From Parvibaculaceae bacterium (GTDB lineage Bacteria > Pseudomonadota > Alphaproteobacteria > Parvibaculales > Parvibaculaceae): a stretch of 64,000 bases of DNA. The position numbers were made by a program, and so were the translations under genes. The stretch covers positions 1,116,001-1,180,000 of the forward strand of contig JAHBYJ010000001.1 of the NCBI GenBank assembly GCA_019636015.1, written 5' to 3'. Below the pieces are notes generated by a model that saw only the letters and a program-made list of their open reading frames with translations, made no database searches and was not told where the DNA came from. Positions 43,108 to 52,979 of this stretch are shown here, piece after piece. The first letter of the stretch is position 1. Each line of letters begins with the position of its first letter.

Positions 43108-44553
43108 ATGGCCTCGGAGAAAAAAGTCTTTGCCGGTCAGCGCGTTAGGCGGCTCCGCCGCGAACGCGGGCTGACCCAGGCGCGCATGGCGGCCGATCTC
43201 GGCATTTCGGCGAGCTATCTCAATCTCATCGAACGGGACCAGCGCCCGGTCTCTGTTCAGGTGCTGCTGAAGCTCGCCGACGTCTATGACGTCGAGCTCC
43301 GCACGCTCGGGGGCGACGATGAGGCGCAGGCGCTGACAGTGCTCCGCGAGGTCTTCTCCGATCCCCTGTTCCGCGATGCAGGTCTCGGCATTCAGGATCT
43401 GCGTGAGATTGCTTCGGCGAGCCCCGCCGTGGCGGATGCGATCTCCAGCCTCTATCGCGCCTATCAGGAAAGCGTCGCGAGCGGCTCCATCCTCGCCGAG
43501 CAGCTGGCAGGCCGCGACATGCTGGACGGGGCGGAAGCGCCCGGCCTGCCGCTCGAGGATGTGCGCGACTTCATCAACAGCCGCAACAATCACTTTCCCG
43601 AACTCGACGATGCCGCCGAGCGGCTTTATGCGAGCGCGGGCATCGGCTCCGAGGAGCCCTATGTGGCGCTCCGCACGGCGCTCCGCGACATGCATGGCGT
43701 ATCGACGCGCGTCGCGCCGGCCGATCTCATGCCCCATGAACTCCGGCGCTATGATCGCCACCGGCAGACGATTTTCCTGTCCGAACTGCTCGACCAGCCC
43801 GGCCGCTCCTTCCAGCTTGCCTATCAGCTTGGCTATTTCGAGCAATCCCGCGTCATCGAGGACATCGTTGAATCGTCCGGCCTCGACAGCGAGGAGGCGC
43901 AGCGTCTCTGCCGCGTGGCGCTCGCCAACTATTTCGCCGCCGCCTTGCTCATGCCCTACACCGCCTTCCACAAGACGGCGGAGGCGACGCGCTACGATCT
44001 GCGCCTGCTTGGGCGCCGCTTCGGCACGAGCTTCGAACAGGTCTGCCACCGCCTGACGACGCTGCAGCGGCCGGGCGCGCGCGGCATTCCCTTCTTCCTC
44101 ATCCGTGTCGACAACGCGGGCAATGTCTCGAAGCGCTTTTCGGCGGCGGGCTTTCATTTCGCCCGTTTCGGCGGCACCTGCCCGCGCTGGAACGTGCATG
44201 ATGCTTTCCGCGTGCCCGGCCAGGTCTATAGCCAGGTCGTCCAGATGGAGGACGGCACGCGCTATTTCTCCATCGCGCGCACCGTGAGCCGCGCGGGCTC
44301 CGGCATCGGCGTCCCGGGCGATCAGTATGTGGTGGGGCTCGGCTGCGACATCGCCCATGCGCGGCGCATCGTCTACAGCCAGGGCTACGATCTCGACGAT
44401 GAGCGCGCGGCAACGCCCATCGGCGTCAATTGCAGGCTATGCGAAAGGCTCGACTGCTCGCAACGCGCCTTCCCGCCGCTGAAGCACCGCCTCGCCATCG
44501 AGGATCATGTGCGCGGCATCTCGCCTTTCGGTGTGCCGGTGAAGGGCAGCTAG
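43108..44553 (+). CDS. ScfR/RamB-type short-chain fatty acyl-CoA regulator
   Basis: A 481-residue XRE-type regulator. HTH_3 spans about 7-65 (GLTQARMAADLGISASYLNLIE, core ISASYLNLIERDQRP). The middle carries a degenerate M78/ImmA peptidase-like segment in which the usual HELGH is replaced by YQLGY, so it is not a protease. The C-terminal DUF2083 domain has the Cys cluster C442, C445, C450 (NCRLCERLDCSQR). Relatives such as RamB and ScfR respond to acyl-CoA and control isocitrate lyase, malate synthase or ethylmalonyl genes. Here it is divergent from aceB-aceA, which supports that role. GGAG lies seven bases before the ATG. Its stop codon overlaps the end of the convergent DUF2474 gene. Confidence 0.92.
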   Translation: MASEKKVFAGQRVRRLRRERGLTQARMAADLGISASYLNLIERDQRPVSVQVLLKLADVYDVELRTLGGDDEAQALTVLREVFSDPLFRDAGLGIQDLREIASASPAVADAISSLYRAYQESVASGSILAEQLAGRDMLDGAEAPGLPLEDVRDFINSRNNHFPELDDAAERLYASAGIGSEEPYVALRTALRDMHGVSTRVAPADLMPHELRRYDRHRQTIFLSELLDQPGRSFQLAYQLGYFEQSRVIEDIVESSGLDSEEAQRLCRVALANYFAAALLMPYTAFHKTAEATRYDLRLLGRRFGTSFEQVCHRLTTLQRPGARGIPFFLIRVDNAGNVSKRFSAAGFHFARFGGTCPRWNVHDAFRVPGQVYSQVVQMEDGTRYFSIARTVSRAGSGIGVPGDQYVVGLGCDIAHARRIVYSQGYDLDDERAATPIGVNCRLCERLDCSQRAFPPLKHRLAIEDHVRGISPFGVPVKGS

Positions 44554-44669
44554 AGCCCGAGCAGCGTCCGCGCGCCATAGGCAAAAAGCGCGAGCGCCAT
44601 GACGCTGGCCGCCCAGATCGCGGCGAACCAGAGCAGGCGTTTGCCGACGCCGCCCCGCTTGTCACTCAT
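44550..44669 (-). CDS. DUF2474 small bd-oxidase-associated membrane protein
   Basis: A 39-residue protein with one TM helix: MSDKRGGVGKRLLWF leads into AAIWAASVMALALFAYGART. DUF2474 proteins follow cydB in cyanide-insensitive bd oxidase operons and are thought to be small subunits like CydX. The start overlaps the cydB stop by eight bases. The stop codon shares CTAG with the stop of the convergent ScfR gene. It is too short for routine gene calling but position and sequence support it. Confidence 0.85.
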   Translation of the reverse strand: MSDKRGGVGKRLLWFAAIWAASVMALALFAYGARTLLGL

Positions 44670-45678
44670 GTTCGTGATGTGCATAGCCGCCTTCCGCGCT
44701 CGCCTTGCCGTGGAACACGCTATAGGCATAGACGGTATAGATCAGCACCATGGGCAATACGACGGCGACGCCGACAAGACCGAACATGACGCTGGACCGC
44801 GGCGCGACTGCTTCCCAGATCGTCAGCGACGGCGGAACGATATTCGGATAGAGGCTGATCGCGATCCCGAAAAATCCGAGCATGAAAAGGCCGATGGTGC
44901 AAAGAAAGGGCAGCAGCTCGCGCTTTCCGAGGATCGACCAGAACAGGGTAATGAATACGGCGCCGGTGATTAAGGGAACGGGCGCGAGATAGAGAATGTT
45001 CAATCCGCCGAACCAGCGTTCGGCGATCATGGGCCGCAGCATCGGCGTCATCACGCTGACAGCCGCCATGGCGACGAGCGTGCCGCCGCCCAGCACCACG
45101 GCTGCGTTCCGCGCCCAGGCTTGCGTCTTCCCCTCCGTCTTGTAGACGAGCCAGGTCGCGCCGAGGAGCCCATAGCCCGCGACGACGCCAAGCCCGGTGA
45201 GAATGGAGAAGGGAGTGAGCCAGTCGAACATGCCGCCGGCATAGCGCACACCCTCCACATGCACGCCCTGCACCAGTGCGCCAAGCAGGACGCCCTGCGC
45301 AAACGCCGCCACGACCGATCCCCAGAAGAAGGAACGGTTCCAGAGCTCGGTGCTCGTATGCGCCTGGTGACGGAACTCGAACGTGACGCCCCGGAAGATC
45401 AGCGCGAAGAGCATCGCCATGACGGGGATATAGAAGGCGGGCAGGGCGATCGAGTAGGCCGTGGGAAAGAAGACGAGCAGCCCGCCGCCGCCCAGCACGA
45501 GCCAGGTCTCGTTGCCGTCCCACACGGGGGCGACGGAATTGATCATGGTGTTGCGCGATGTTTCGTCCGGCGCGAAGGGAAAGAGAATGCCGACGCCGAG
45601 GTCGAAACCGTCCAGCACCACATACATGAGGATTGCAAAGCCGATGACACCGGCGGAGATGAAGGCAATGTCTGTCAT
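44662..45678 (-). CDS. cydB: Cytochrome bd-type quinol oxidase subunit II
   Basis: A 338-residue membrane subunit with eight or nine TM helices. The N-terminal YVVLDGFDLGVGILFPF and the WDGNETWLVLGGGGLLVFFPTAYS region, core WDGNETWLV, are the standard CydB motifs. It forms the heterodimer with CydA that reduces oxygen to water with ubiquinol. The His-rich tail (YAHHEHE) is short. It is nine bases downstream of cydA. Confidence 0.95.
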   Translation of the reverse strand: MTDIAFISAGVIGFAILMYVVLDGFDLGVGILFPFAPDETSRNTMINSVAPVWDGNETWLVLGGGGLLVFFPTAYSIALPAFYIPVMAMLFALIFRGVTFEFRHQAHTSTELWNRSFFWGSVVAAFAQGVLLGALVQGVHVEGVRYAGGMFDWLTPFSILTGLGVVAGYGLLGATWLVYKTEGKTQAWARNAAVVLGGGTLVAMAAVSVMTPMLRPMIAERWFGGLNILYLAPVPLITGAVFITLFWSILGKRELLPFLCTIGLFMLGFFGIAISLYPNIVPPSLTIWEAVAPRSSVMFGLVGVAVVLPMVLIYTVYAYSVFHGKASAEGGYAHHEHE

Positions 45679-45687
45679 CTCATCCTC

Positions 45688-47079
45688 CTATTCGCTTGGC
45701 ACGACGAGGCCGGGGCGCGCGCCCCGAATGGCTTCCGGCCGTTCATCGGTTTCGCGCACGGTAAGCGCGCCCGGTCCCTGACGGATAATCTTCAGCAGAT
45801 AGTAGAGATAGGCGCCGAACAACCCGCCATAGACGATGAGAAAGAGCACCAGCGTCGTCGCAACGGAACTCCCGGTCACCGTGGGCGACACGCTGTCTGC
45901 CGTGCGCAGCACACCGTAGACGGTCCATGGCTGGCGCCCGACCTCGGTGACGATCCACCCTGAAACGGTCGCGACGAAACCGGCCGGGATCATGACGACG
46001 GCGAAGCGGGCGAGATGCCTGTCCTCCGCGAGCCGCCCGCGCCAGCGTGCCCATGCGCCCCATAGCCCGAGCGCGAAGAAGAGAAAGCCGAGGGTGATCA
46101 TGACCCGGAAGGCCCAGAAGACGATGCCGACCGGCGGCTGGTCCTCGAGCGGAATCTCGTCGAGTCCGGGCACCACACCGGCCGGATCATGCGTGAGGAT
46201 CAGGCTTGCGGCATAGGGAATCTCGATGGAGAGATGGTTCGTCTGCGCATTCTGGTCGGGAATGGCGAAGAGATGGAAGGGCGCATGGGATCGCGTCACC
46301 CAGTTGCCTTCCATGGCGGCGATCTTGGCGGGCTGGTGCTTCAGGGTGTTGAGGCCGTGGAAGTCACCAATGACAATCTGTAGGGGCGCGAGAAAGAGCA
46401 CGGCCCACATCGCAACCGAGAAGCTCCGCTTCGCAACCTCCGGGTTGTTCTGTGCGAGAAGATGATAGGCCGAAACGCCCGCCACGACCGTAGCCGCAGT
46501 CAGGAAGGAGGCGTTCGTCATGTGCAGGAAACGCCACGGGAAGGAGGGATTGAAGATCACGGCCAGCCAGTCGTCGACGACGAAATGACCGTCGACAAAA
46601 CTTGCGCCCTGGGGCGTCTGCATCCAGCTGTTGGCGGCAAGAATCCAGAAGGCCGAAATCACCGTGCCGACGGCCACGAGACAGGTTGCGAGGAAATGGA
46701 GCCTCGGGCCCACCTTGTCCCAGCCGAACAGCATGATGCCGAGAAAGCCCGCTTCCAGAAAGAAGGCTGTGAGCACTTCAAATCCGATCAGCGGTCCGAG
46801 GACCGGGCCTGTGATGCGCGACCACTCCGACCAGTTGGTGCCGAATTGGTAGGAGAGGACGATGCCGGAGACGACACCCATGCCGAAGCTCAGCGCGAAA
46901 ATCTTGACCCAGAATTTATAGAGACGAATCCAGACTTCCTCGCCGCTGCGCAAATGCCGGGCCTCGAAGAAGACGAGGATCGCGGCAAGGCCGATCGTCA
47001 GGGTCGGGAAGAGAATATGAAAGGCAACGGTGAAGGCGAACTGGAGCCTTGCGAGGATTTCCGCATCCATGGGTGGCAC
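45688..47079 (-). CDS. cydA: Cytochrome bd-type quinol oxidase subunit I, short Q-loop (CIO-like)
   Basis: A 463-residue subunit holding all haems. H21 in AFTVAFHILFP and H186 in RFLHMTN are haem ligands, and VTEVGRQPWTVYG is the GRQPW motif. The Q-loop is short, as in cyanide-insensitive oxidases (CioA) rather than E. coli CydA (522 aa). This type oxidises ubiquinol without pumping protons and works at low oxygen or with cyanide or sulphide. A GTG start at 47079 has AAGGAG seven bases upstream and is preferred to the ATG nine bases later. Confidence 0.95.
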   Translation of the reverse strand: MPPMDAEILARLQFAFTVAFHILFPTLTIGLAAILVFFEARHLRSGEEVWIRLYKFWVKIFALSFGMGVVSGIVLSYQFGTNWSEWSRITGPVLGPLIGFEVLTAFFLEAGFLGIMLFGWDKVGPRLHFLATCLVAVGTVISAFWILAANSWMQTPQGASFVDGHFVVDDWLAVIFNPSFPWRFLHMTNASFLTAATVVAGVSAYHLLAQNNPEVAKRSFSVAMWAVLFLAPLQIVIGDFHGLNTLKHQPAKIAAMEGNWVTRSHAPFHLFAIPDQNAQTNHLSIEIPYAASLILTHDPAGVVPGLDEIPLEDQPPVGIVFWAFRVMITLGFLFFALGLWGAWARWRGRLAEDRHLARFAVVMIPAGFVATVSGWIVTEVGRQPWTVYGVLRTADSVSPTVTGSSVATTLVLFLIVYGGLFGAYLYYLLKIIRQGPGALTVRETDERPEAIRGARPGLVVPSE

Positions 47080-47222
47080 GGCGCATCTCCTTCGTTTTCC
47101 GAAGACACAGGCTGAAGCCTATATCCAAGTTCACGCAGGTTGCAGTCCCGTAAGGTGCCACGAAACGTCACGCGGCGAAAGCGCGCACAAATTCCAAATG
47201 GATTAGTGGGGCTGAAAATCTG

Positions 47223-48767
47223 TCAGCGGATCACACGCTCGGCCGGAAAGTTCAGTCCGATATGCATGGACGCATCGCGCGCTGCGCCCGGCCTGCTGCG
47301 ATCCGCGCTCCGGACATCGAGCGTGCCGCCGTGGAGCTCCATCACCTTGCGCGTCAGGGAAAGGGCAAGGCTTTCCTCGCGCGGCGTACTGCTGTCTTCG
47401 GCGCTGACGAAAGGATCCTCGATCCCGTCGAACCAGGGCTGCGCCTCCTGCTCGGCGGCAAGGGAGTCCGGGTGGCGTTCTTCCGAGAGCGTGATCGAGA
47501 GGCCGCTTCTGCCTTTGGCGTCTTTCGATTCAGCAACCCTGAGATGGATCACCGAGCCACGATGCGCCGTGTGGACTGCTTCGGCAAGAAGGCGGAAAAG
47601 TCCCTGGCGCAGGCGCCGCGCATCGCCGCGCAATCCCGGCAGGTTTTCAGGGCACGTCACGCGGATCGAGACGCCTTCCTGTGCCGCACTCTGGCGTTGG
47701 CTGGCCACGGCGATCTCGGCGAGCTGCCCGAGATTGACGATCTCGTCCGTAAGATCGATATGCTCCATCTCCGCTTCGGCAATGCCGAGCAGATCCTCGA
47801 TCATATCGAGCAGCATGGTGCCGCTCGAATAGATGTCGTTCGCATATTCCTTGTAGCGGTCCGTGCCCATCGGGCCGAGCCGCTCGTTCTTCATCATCTC
47901 GGAAAATCCGATGATATGCGTCAGCGGGGTCCGGAGGTCGTGATTGACGTTGGAGAAGAAGCTCTGCGTGCGCTTGCGCGTTTCGCGGCTGCGGGCTTCT
48001 GCGTCATGCATGGTCTGTTCGAGCTTGCGCCGCACCGTCACATCGTTGAGGGCGGCAACGCGGGCGGGCACGCCGCCCCAGCGCGTGTCGACGATGCGCA
48101 TTTCCGCGAGCCTGTTGTCGCCATCGGGCCGGTTGATCGTGACATCGTGCTCGCCCGGGTCGACCGGCAGGCCGAAATTGTGCCCGACCAGCTCTTCGGC
48201 GCTGCGGCCGAGGATTTCCTGTGCCGCGCCGTTGACGAAGCGCACGATGCCCTGACTGTCGAGAATGACGATCGCTTCCGGTGTCTCCTGAATGAGAGTG
48301 ACCTGCGGCTTGCCGCCGTCCTGCGCCACGTTGGTAGCGACCTCCTGGCCCTCGCGGGCCTGGCGGCGCGCAACGGCGCGGCGAATGGCAAGGCCGAGCG
48401 CGCGCGGCGTATCCGTCTCGAAGCCAAGGCAATCTTCCGCGCCGGCCGAAATGGCTTCGGCCTGCAGCAAGGGGTCGTCCGAACCGATGGCGACCACTGG
48501 TGCATCCGGACCGAGCGCCACCACGCGGCGAAGGAAATCGAAGGCAGCAGGATCGCCGGTACCGATATCGATGATGAGGGCATCGTTGCCCGGCACGAGC
48601 AGCGGCTCGATCCCCTCATGCACGGTTGAAAAATGGAACTGGAAGGGCCCCGCCTCGCCGGTCTCCGAAATCTGGGCAAGACCGGCGCACAACGCTGCCG
48701 AATGGCTCACGACATGGGCCGTCAGCGACGTGGATGGGCCCGTGGAAGGCCCTGAAAAGCTGCTCAT
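47223..48767 (-). CDS. PAS histidine-kinase-like protein with degenerate ATPase domain
   Basis: A 514-residue cytosolic protein. Residues about 1-135 resemble a receiver fold (DALIIDIG), about 155-250 a PAS domain (PEAIVILDSQGIVRFVNGAA), and about 265-335 a HisKA dimerisation domain with the phospho-acceptor His276 in FFSNVNHDLRTPL. The C-terminal HATPase-like part lacks the N box (RLLAE instead of NLLSN), the DxGxG G1 box and the GxGxG G2 box (EESLALSL). It probably cannot bind ATP and may act as a phosphotransferase, phosphatase or scaffold. Its start is uncertain; longer frames open at 48857 and 48908. Confidence 0.8.
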   Translation of the reverse strand: MSSFSGPSTGPSTSLTAHVVSHSAALCAGLAQISETGEAGPFQFHFSTVHEGIEPLLVPGNDALIIDIGTGDPAAFDFLRRVVALGPDAPVVAIGSDDPLLQAEAISAGAEDCLGFETDTPRALGLAIRRAVARRQAREGQEVATNVAQDGGKPQVTLIQETPEAIVILDSQGIVRFVNGAAQEILGRSAEELVGHNFGLPVDPGEHDVTINRPDGDNRLAEMRIVDTRWGGVPARVAALNDVTVRRKLEQTMHDAEARSRETRKRTQSFFSNVNHDLRTPLTHIIGFSEMMKNERLGPMGTDRYKEYANDIYSSGTMLLDMIEDLLGIAEAEMEHIDLTDEIVNLGQLAEIAVASQRQSAAQEGVSIRVTCPENLPGLRGDARRLRQGLFRLLAEAVHTAHRGSVIHLRVAESKDAKGRSGLSITLSEERHPDSLAAEQEAQPWFDGIEDPFVSAEDSSTPREESLALSLTRKVMELHGGTLDVRSADRSRPGAARDASMHIGLNFPAERVIR

Positions 48768-49215
48768 TGCGATGCCTGGATACGCCAAGGTTTCCACCTG
48801 TCTTCCGGCCCCCGCCGGCCCCGCAACCCGATACATATATGCCGAGTAAGGCGGCATTAGGTCTTGTGAGTTAACGATGCGATTCTTTCGTAAACAGAAA
48901 GTAAACAAAGGGCCTATCTAGTGGGTGCCATTAGACCTATCCACAAGCGCTGAGCGGGATATTTACGTCAAAACGGGCGGTTTAACGCCGTTTTTACGCA
49001 TTCCCGCTGGTTTGACTTTAATTGGGTGTTTTTCACCTAGTTTTTGGTCGAGCCGGGCCAGGTCGGCAAAATGGGGAAGCCGCTTTGCATCCCAGCCTGT
49101 TGATTCGTTTGCCTTTCCGGCCGCGGCGGGCGCTTGTGACGGCGCGGCCTATGGGCTAGGTATGCGCCCGCGCCGAAAGGCGCCGCGGTTCGAAAGCCGC
49201 CCCAAGGGGCCGACC
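48768..49215. other. Intergenic region between the kinase-like gene and hisS
   Basis: About 450 bases, AT-rich in its left half (GTAAACAGAAAGTAAACAAAG). It must hold the divergent promoters. Upstream of hisS, TTGTGA (49134-49139) and TAGGTA (49157-49162) are 17 bp apart and would give a leader of about 47 bases. TTGACT (49012-49017) is another weak -35. No riboswitch or further gene is seen. Confidence 0.4.
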
Positions 49216-50727
49216 ATGAGCAAGAAAGAAAAGACCTTCCGCCCCAAGGCGCGTGTGCCGAAGGGGCTTCGCGACATGCCCGCCGCGCTGGTACGTGCCG
49301 AGCAGGGCATGCTCGCGCGCATTCGCGAGGTCTATGAACGCTATGGCTTCGACCCGCTGGAAACCTCCGCCTTCGAATATGCGGACGCGCTTGGCAAGTT
49401 CCTGCCCGATGAGGACCGCCCGAATGAAGGCGTCTTCTCCTTTCAGGACGATGACGAGCAGTGGCTCTCGCTGCGCTACGACCTGACGGCGCCGCTCGCC
49501 CGCTATGTGGCCGAGAATTACGACGCGCTGCCGAAACCCTTCCGGCGCTATCAGACCGGTCCCGTCTGGCGGAACGAGAAGCCGGGTCCGGGCCGTTACC
49601 GCCAGTTCACGCAGTTCGATGCCGACACCGTGGCGGCGCCTGGTGCCGCCGCCGATGCCGAGATGTGCATGATGGGCGCGGACTGTCTCGAAGCGCTCGG
49701 CATTCCCCGCGGCAGCTACCGCATCCGTGCGAACAACCGGAAGGTGCTGGACGGACTTCTGGAAACCATCGGCCTCGATGGCGAACCGGGCAGCGCCACC
49801 TACATGACGGTGTTGCGCGCCATCGACAAATATGACCGCCTCGGGCGTCAGGGAGTGGAACTGCTGCTCGGACCGGGCCGCAAGGACGACTCGGGCGATT
49901 TCACGAAAGGTGCAGGCCTTTCGCCCTCCCAGACTACTGCCGTGCTCGACTATGTGGAATCGGGCGTTGGCGAAGGCGCGACGGACCGCAAGCTCGTGCT
50001 GGAAGGCTGGCGCAAGGTCGTCGGCGACAGCGTCATCGGCCGGGAAGGCATCGGCGAACTTGCCGAGATGGACGCGCTCTTCACTGCGGCGGGCTACGGC
50101 ACCGACCGGATCGAATTCAATTCCTGGATCGTGCGCGGCCTCGGCTACTACACCGGCCCCGTTTTCGAATCCGATCTCCTCTTCGAGGTGAAGGACGAGA
50201 AGGGTAATCCTGTACGCTTCGGCTCCGTCGGCTCCGGCGGGCGCTACGACGGTCTCGTCGAACGCTTCAAGGGCGTGAAGGTGCCGGCCACCGGCTTCTC
50301 CATCGGTGTGAGCCGGCTGCAGACGGCGCTCGAATTGCTCGGCAAGCTCGACATCGAGACCGTTGAGGCACCGGTCGTCGTTCTGACGCTCGATGCGGCC
50401 AGCATGGCGGGCTACCAGTCGATGGTTTCCGAACTTCGCGCCGCCGGCATCCGCGCCGAAATGTATCTCGGCGGCTCCGGCATGAAGGCGCAGATGAAAT
50501 ATGCCGACAAGCGCGGCGCCCCGATCGCCGTCATCGAGGGCGAGGACGAGCGCGCGAAGGGCGAGGTGACGCTGAAAGACCTCATCCTCGGTGCCGAAAT
50601 GTCAAAGGAAATCGAGGACAACACGGCCTGGCGTGAAGGCCAGCCCGCCCAGATTTCGGTGCCCCGCGCCCGGCTGGTGGAAGAAGTCCGCGCCATGCTC
50701 GCGCGGCATCGCCCGCATCACGGCTGA
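49216..50727 (+). CDS. hisS: Histidyl-tRNA synthetase, alphaproteobacterial type
   Basis: A 503-residue class II synthetase that charges tRNA-His. Motif 2 reads [20 protein letters not shown], the histidine A loop is RGLGYYTG, and motif 3 is [14 protein letters not shown]. It differs from typical bacterial HisRS (about 424 aa) by its longer length and by the motif-2 loop WRNEKPGPG, as expected for the divergent clade that reads tRNA-His lacking G-1 (tRNA at 0.94 kb). ATG 49216 begins the conserved N-terminus [15 protein letters not shown]. It precedes hisZ by 92 bases. Confidence 0.95.
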   Translation: MSKKEKTFRPKARVPKGLRDMPAALVRAEQGMLARIREVYERYGFDPLETSAFEYADALGKFLPDEDRPNEGVFSFQDDDEQWLSLRYDLTAPLARYVAENYDALPKPFRRYQTGPVWRNEKPGPGRYRQFTQFDADTVAAPGAAADAEMCMMGADCLEALGIPRGSYRIRANNRKVLDGLLETIGLDGEPGSATYMTVLRAIDKYDRLGRQGVELLLGPGRKDDSGDFTKGAGLSPSQTTAVLDYVESGVGEGATDRKLVLEGWRKVVGDSVIGREGIGELAEMDALFTAAGYGTDRIEFNSWIVRGLGYYTGPVFESDLLFEVKDEKGNPVRFGSVGSGGRYDGLVERFKGVKVPATGFSIGVSRLQTALELLGKLDIETVEAPVVVLTLDAASMAGYQSMVSELRAAGIRAEMYLGGSGMKAQMKYADKRGAPIAVIEGEDERAKGEVTLKDLILGAEMSKEIEDNTAWREGQPAQISVPRARLVEEVRAMLARHRPHHG

Positions 50728-50819
50728 AAAGCCGCCATTCCCCTTTGTTCAAATTTACCATTTCCATGCTAGATAAGGCCCGGACCGGGGAGGCCCCGGC
50801 GGGCCGGGAAGTATTCGAT

Positions 50820-51998
50820 ATGTCTCTGACCGATATGGCAGCACTGGACGGCGACAGGCTCCGCGCCCGCGAGGCGCTGGCGGCCGCCGTGCGCGGCGGC
50901 TTCGAGAAGGCGGGCTATGAGCCGGTTTCGGCGCCCGCGCTCCAGCCCGCTGACATCTTTCTCGATATGTCCGGCGAGGATATCCGCCGCCGGATGTATG
51001 TCTTCGCGGACCCTGCGGGTGATGAGCTTTGTCTTCGCCCCGAACTCACGATCCCCGTCTGCCGTCTCTATCTGGAAAGCGGTGGCGGCACGAAGAAGCT
51101 CTGCTCCGTCGGCCCCGTCTATCGCTTCCAGCAGAAGGGCTCGGTGAAGCTTCGCGAATTCACGCAGGCCGGCCTTGAATGTCTTGGCGCTGCGGACGCC
51201 GAAGCCGCCGATGCCGAAGTGATGGCGCTCGCCAGCGCCGCACTCGCCGGGGCGGGCCTGAAGAATTACGAGATCGAGATGGGCGACCTCGCGCTTTTCG
51301 ATGCGCTGATCGACGCGCTCGATCTTCCGTCCGGCTGGCGTGCGCGGCTGAAGCGCCACTTCTGGCGGCCCGACTATTTCCGCGAATTGCTCGACCGCCT
51401 CGCGGCGGGCGATGCAGGAGAAGAGGGCGGCGAGCGTCAGGCGCTGATCTCGGCGCTGGCGGGTCTTGATGAAGCGCAGGCAAAAGATGTGATCGAGGAC
51501 GTGCTGAAGCTTGCGGGGATCGCGCCGGTCGGCGGCCGCACAGTGGAAGAGGTCGCCGAACGGCTGATCGAGCAGGCGGAGCTTGCCGCCTCCGGCGTAC
51601 CGAAAGCGGCGGCCAGGCTTATCTCGGATTTTCTCGCCGTCTCTGGCGCGCCGGCAGACTGTATTACGAAGATCAAGAAGCTCGCCAGCAATGCGGGCAT
51701 CTCGCTCGATGCCGCCATCGCGCGCTTCGAGCGGCGTATGGACCTGATCGCGAAAGCGGGCGTCGACCTCGCCCGCGCGCACTTCGCCACCGGCTTCGGC
51801 CGCAACATGGCCTATTACACCGGCCTCGTTTTCGAGTTCCGCGTACCGGCGCTCGGTGTGGATGCGATGATCTGCGGCGGCGGCCGCTACGATGACCTGC
51901 TTACGGCGCTTGGCTCGGAAAAACAGGTGCCTGCCGTCGGCTGCGCTGTCGGGATCGAGCGGCTCCTTGCTGCCGTCGCCGGGGAGAAGGGCCAATGA
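50820..51998 (+). CDS. hisZ: ATP phosphoribosyltransferase regulatory subunit
   Basis: A 392-residue paralogue of HisRS that lacks the anticodon-binding domain. It keeps [20 protein letters not shown] (motif 2-like, core [13 protein letters not shown]) and [15 protein letters not shown], but has lost synthetase residues. HisZ binds HisG and confers histidine feedback control in the first step of histidine biosynthesis. ATG 50820 is preferred to an ATG at 50766 since the conserved helix starts there. Its stop overlaps hisG by four bases. Confidence 0.93.
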   Translation: MSLTDMAALDGDRLRAREALAAAVRGGFEKAGYEPVSAPALQPADIFLDMSGEDIRRRMYVFADPAGDELCLRPELTIPVCRLYLESGGGTKKLCSVGPVYRFQQKGSVKLREFTQAGLECLGAADAEAADAEVMALASAALAGAGLKNYEIEMGDLALFDALIDALDLPSGWRARLKRHFWRPDYFRELLDRLAAGDAGEEGGERQALISALAGLDEAQAKDVIEDVLKLAGIAPVGGRTVEEVAERLIEQAELAASGVPKAAARLISDFLAVSGAPADCITKIKKLASNAGISLDAAIARFERRMDLIAKAGVDLARAHFATGFGRNMAYYTGLVFEFRVPALGVDAMICGGGRYDDLLTALGSEKQVPAVGCAVGIERLLAAVAGEKGQ

Positions 51999-52975
51999 GC
52001 GACAAACTCATCATCGGCCTTCCTTCGAAGGGCAGGCTTCAGGAAAACGCGAACGCCTTTTTCGCGCGGGCGGGGCTCCGCGTGAAGCAGGATGGCGGCC
52101 GCGGTTATACCGGCCGTCTCGACGGCATCGCCAATGTCGAGATTGCATTTCTGTCCGCATCCGAAATCGCGGGCCAGCTTGAACAGGGCATCATTCACCT
52201 CGGCGTGACGGGCGAAGATCTGATCCGCGAGAAGCTCTCCGCGCCTGAGCGCGATGTGGAATTGCTGCTGCCGCTCGGCTTCGGCCACGCCGATGTCGTG
52301 GTTGCCGTACCGCAAAGCTGGATCGATGTCGCCACGATGGCGGACCTCGACGATGTGGCGCTCGCCTTCCACACGAAGCGCGGGCGCAGGCTTCGCGTCG
52401 CCACCAAATATTTCAACCTGACGCGGAACTTCTTCGCCGCGCACGGCCTCACCGACTATCGCATCGTGGAAAGCCTCGGCGCGACTGAAGGCGCGCCCGC
52501 GGCCGGCACGGCGGAAGTGATCGTTGATATCACCTCCACCGGGGCGACGCTTGCGGCGAACAATCTGAAGGTGCTGGACGACGGCACCATGCTGAAAAGC
52601 CAGGCGAACCTCGTTGCGAGCCTTGGCGCGGAATGGAGCGGCAAGGCGCTTGCCGCTGTCGGCGAGATTCTCGACCGTGTCTCGGCGCAGGCGCGCGCCG
52701 CAAAGACGGTAGAGGTGCGTTTCGCGAGCGGTGCCGACGACGCGGCGCTGATTGGCGAAATTGCCAATCGCTTCGGCGTGACGCTGCCCTTCGGCGCGAA
52801 TGCGGGCGGGCCGGTGCGCATAGCCCACTGCCCGGAGGCGCGCCTCTACGATCTCGTTTCCTTCCTCTATGCAAAGGGACGCGAAACGGTGACCGCCGCG
52901 CGCGCGGATTACGTCTTCGAGGCAAGGAACCCTCTCCGCGAGCGCCTGCTCGAGAAGCTCAACAACCGGAACTGA
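51995..52975 (+). CDS. hisG: ATP phosphoribosyltransferase
   Basis: A 326-residue enzyme that joins ATP and PRPP in the first step of histidine biosynthesis. [12 protein letters not shown] is the N-terminal strand, and [17 protein letters not shown] holds the PRPP loop ([12 protein letters not shown]). HisZ-dependent HisG proteins are usually about 200-230 residues, yet this one has about 100 more C-terminal residues ([20 protein letters not shown] onward). Comparable lengths occur in some alphaproteobacteria. It is coupled to hisZ by ATGA and followed four bases later by the TauE gene. Confidence 0.94.
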   Translation: MSDKLIIGLPSKGRLQENANAFFARAGLRVKQDGGRGYTGRLDGIANVEIAFLSASEIAGQLEQGIIHLGVTGEDLIREKLSAPERDVELLLPLGFGHADVVVAVPQSWIDVATMADLDDVALAFHTKRGRRLRVATKYFNLTRNFFAAHGLTDYRIVESLGATEGAPAAGTAEVIVDITSTGATLAANNLKVLDDGTMLKSQANLVASLGAEWSGKALAAVGEILDRVSAQARAAKTVEVRFASGADDAALIGEIANRFGVTLPFGANAGGPVRIAHCPEARLYDLVSFLYAKGRETVTAARADYVFEARNPLRERLLEKLNNRN

Positions 52976-52979
52976 GATC

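Noticed and set aside
47080..47222. FNR or ArcA box upstream of cydA
   Set aside because: I see no TTGAT-N4-ATCAA or similar palindrome in the 143-base gap.
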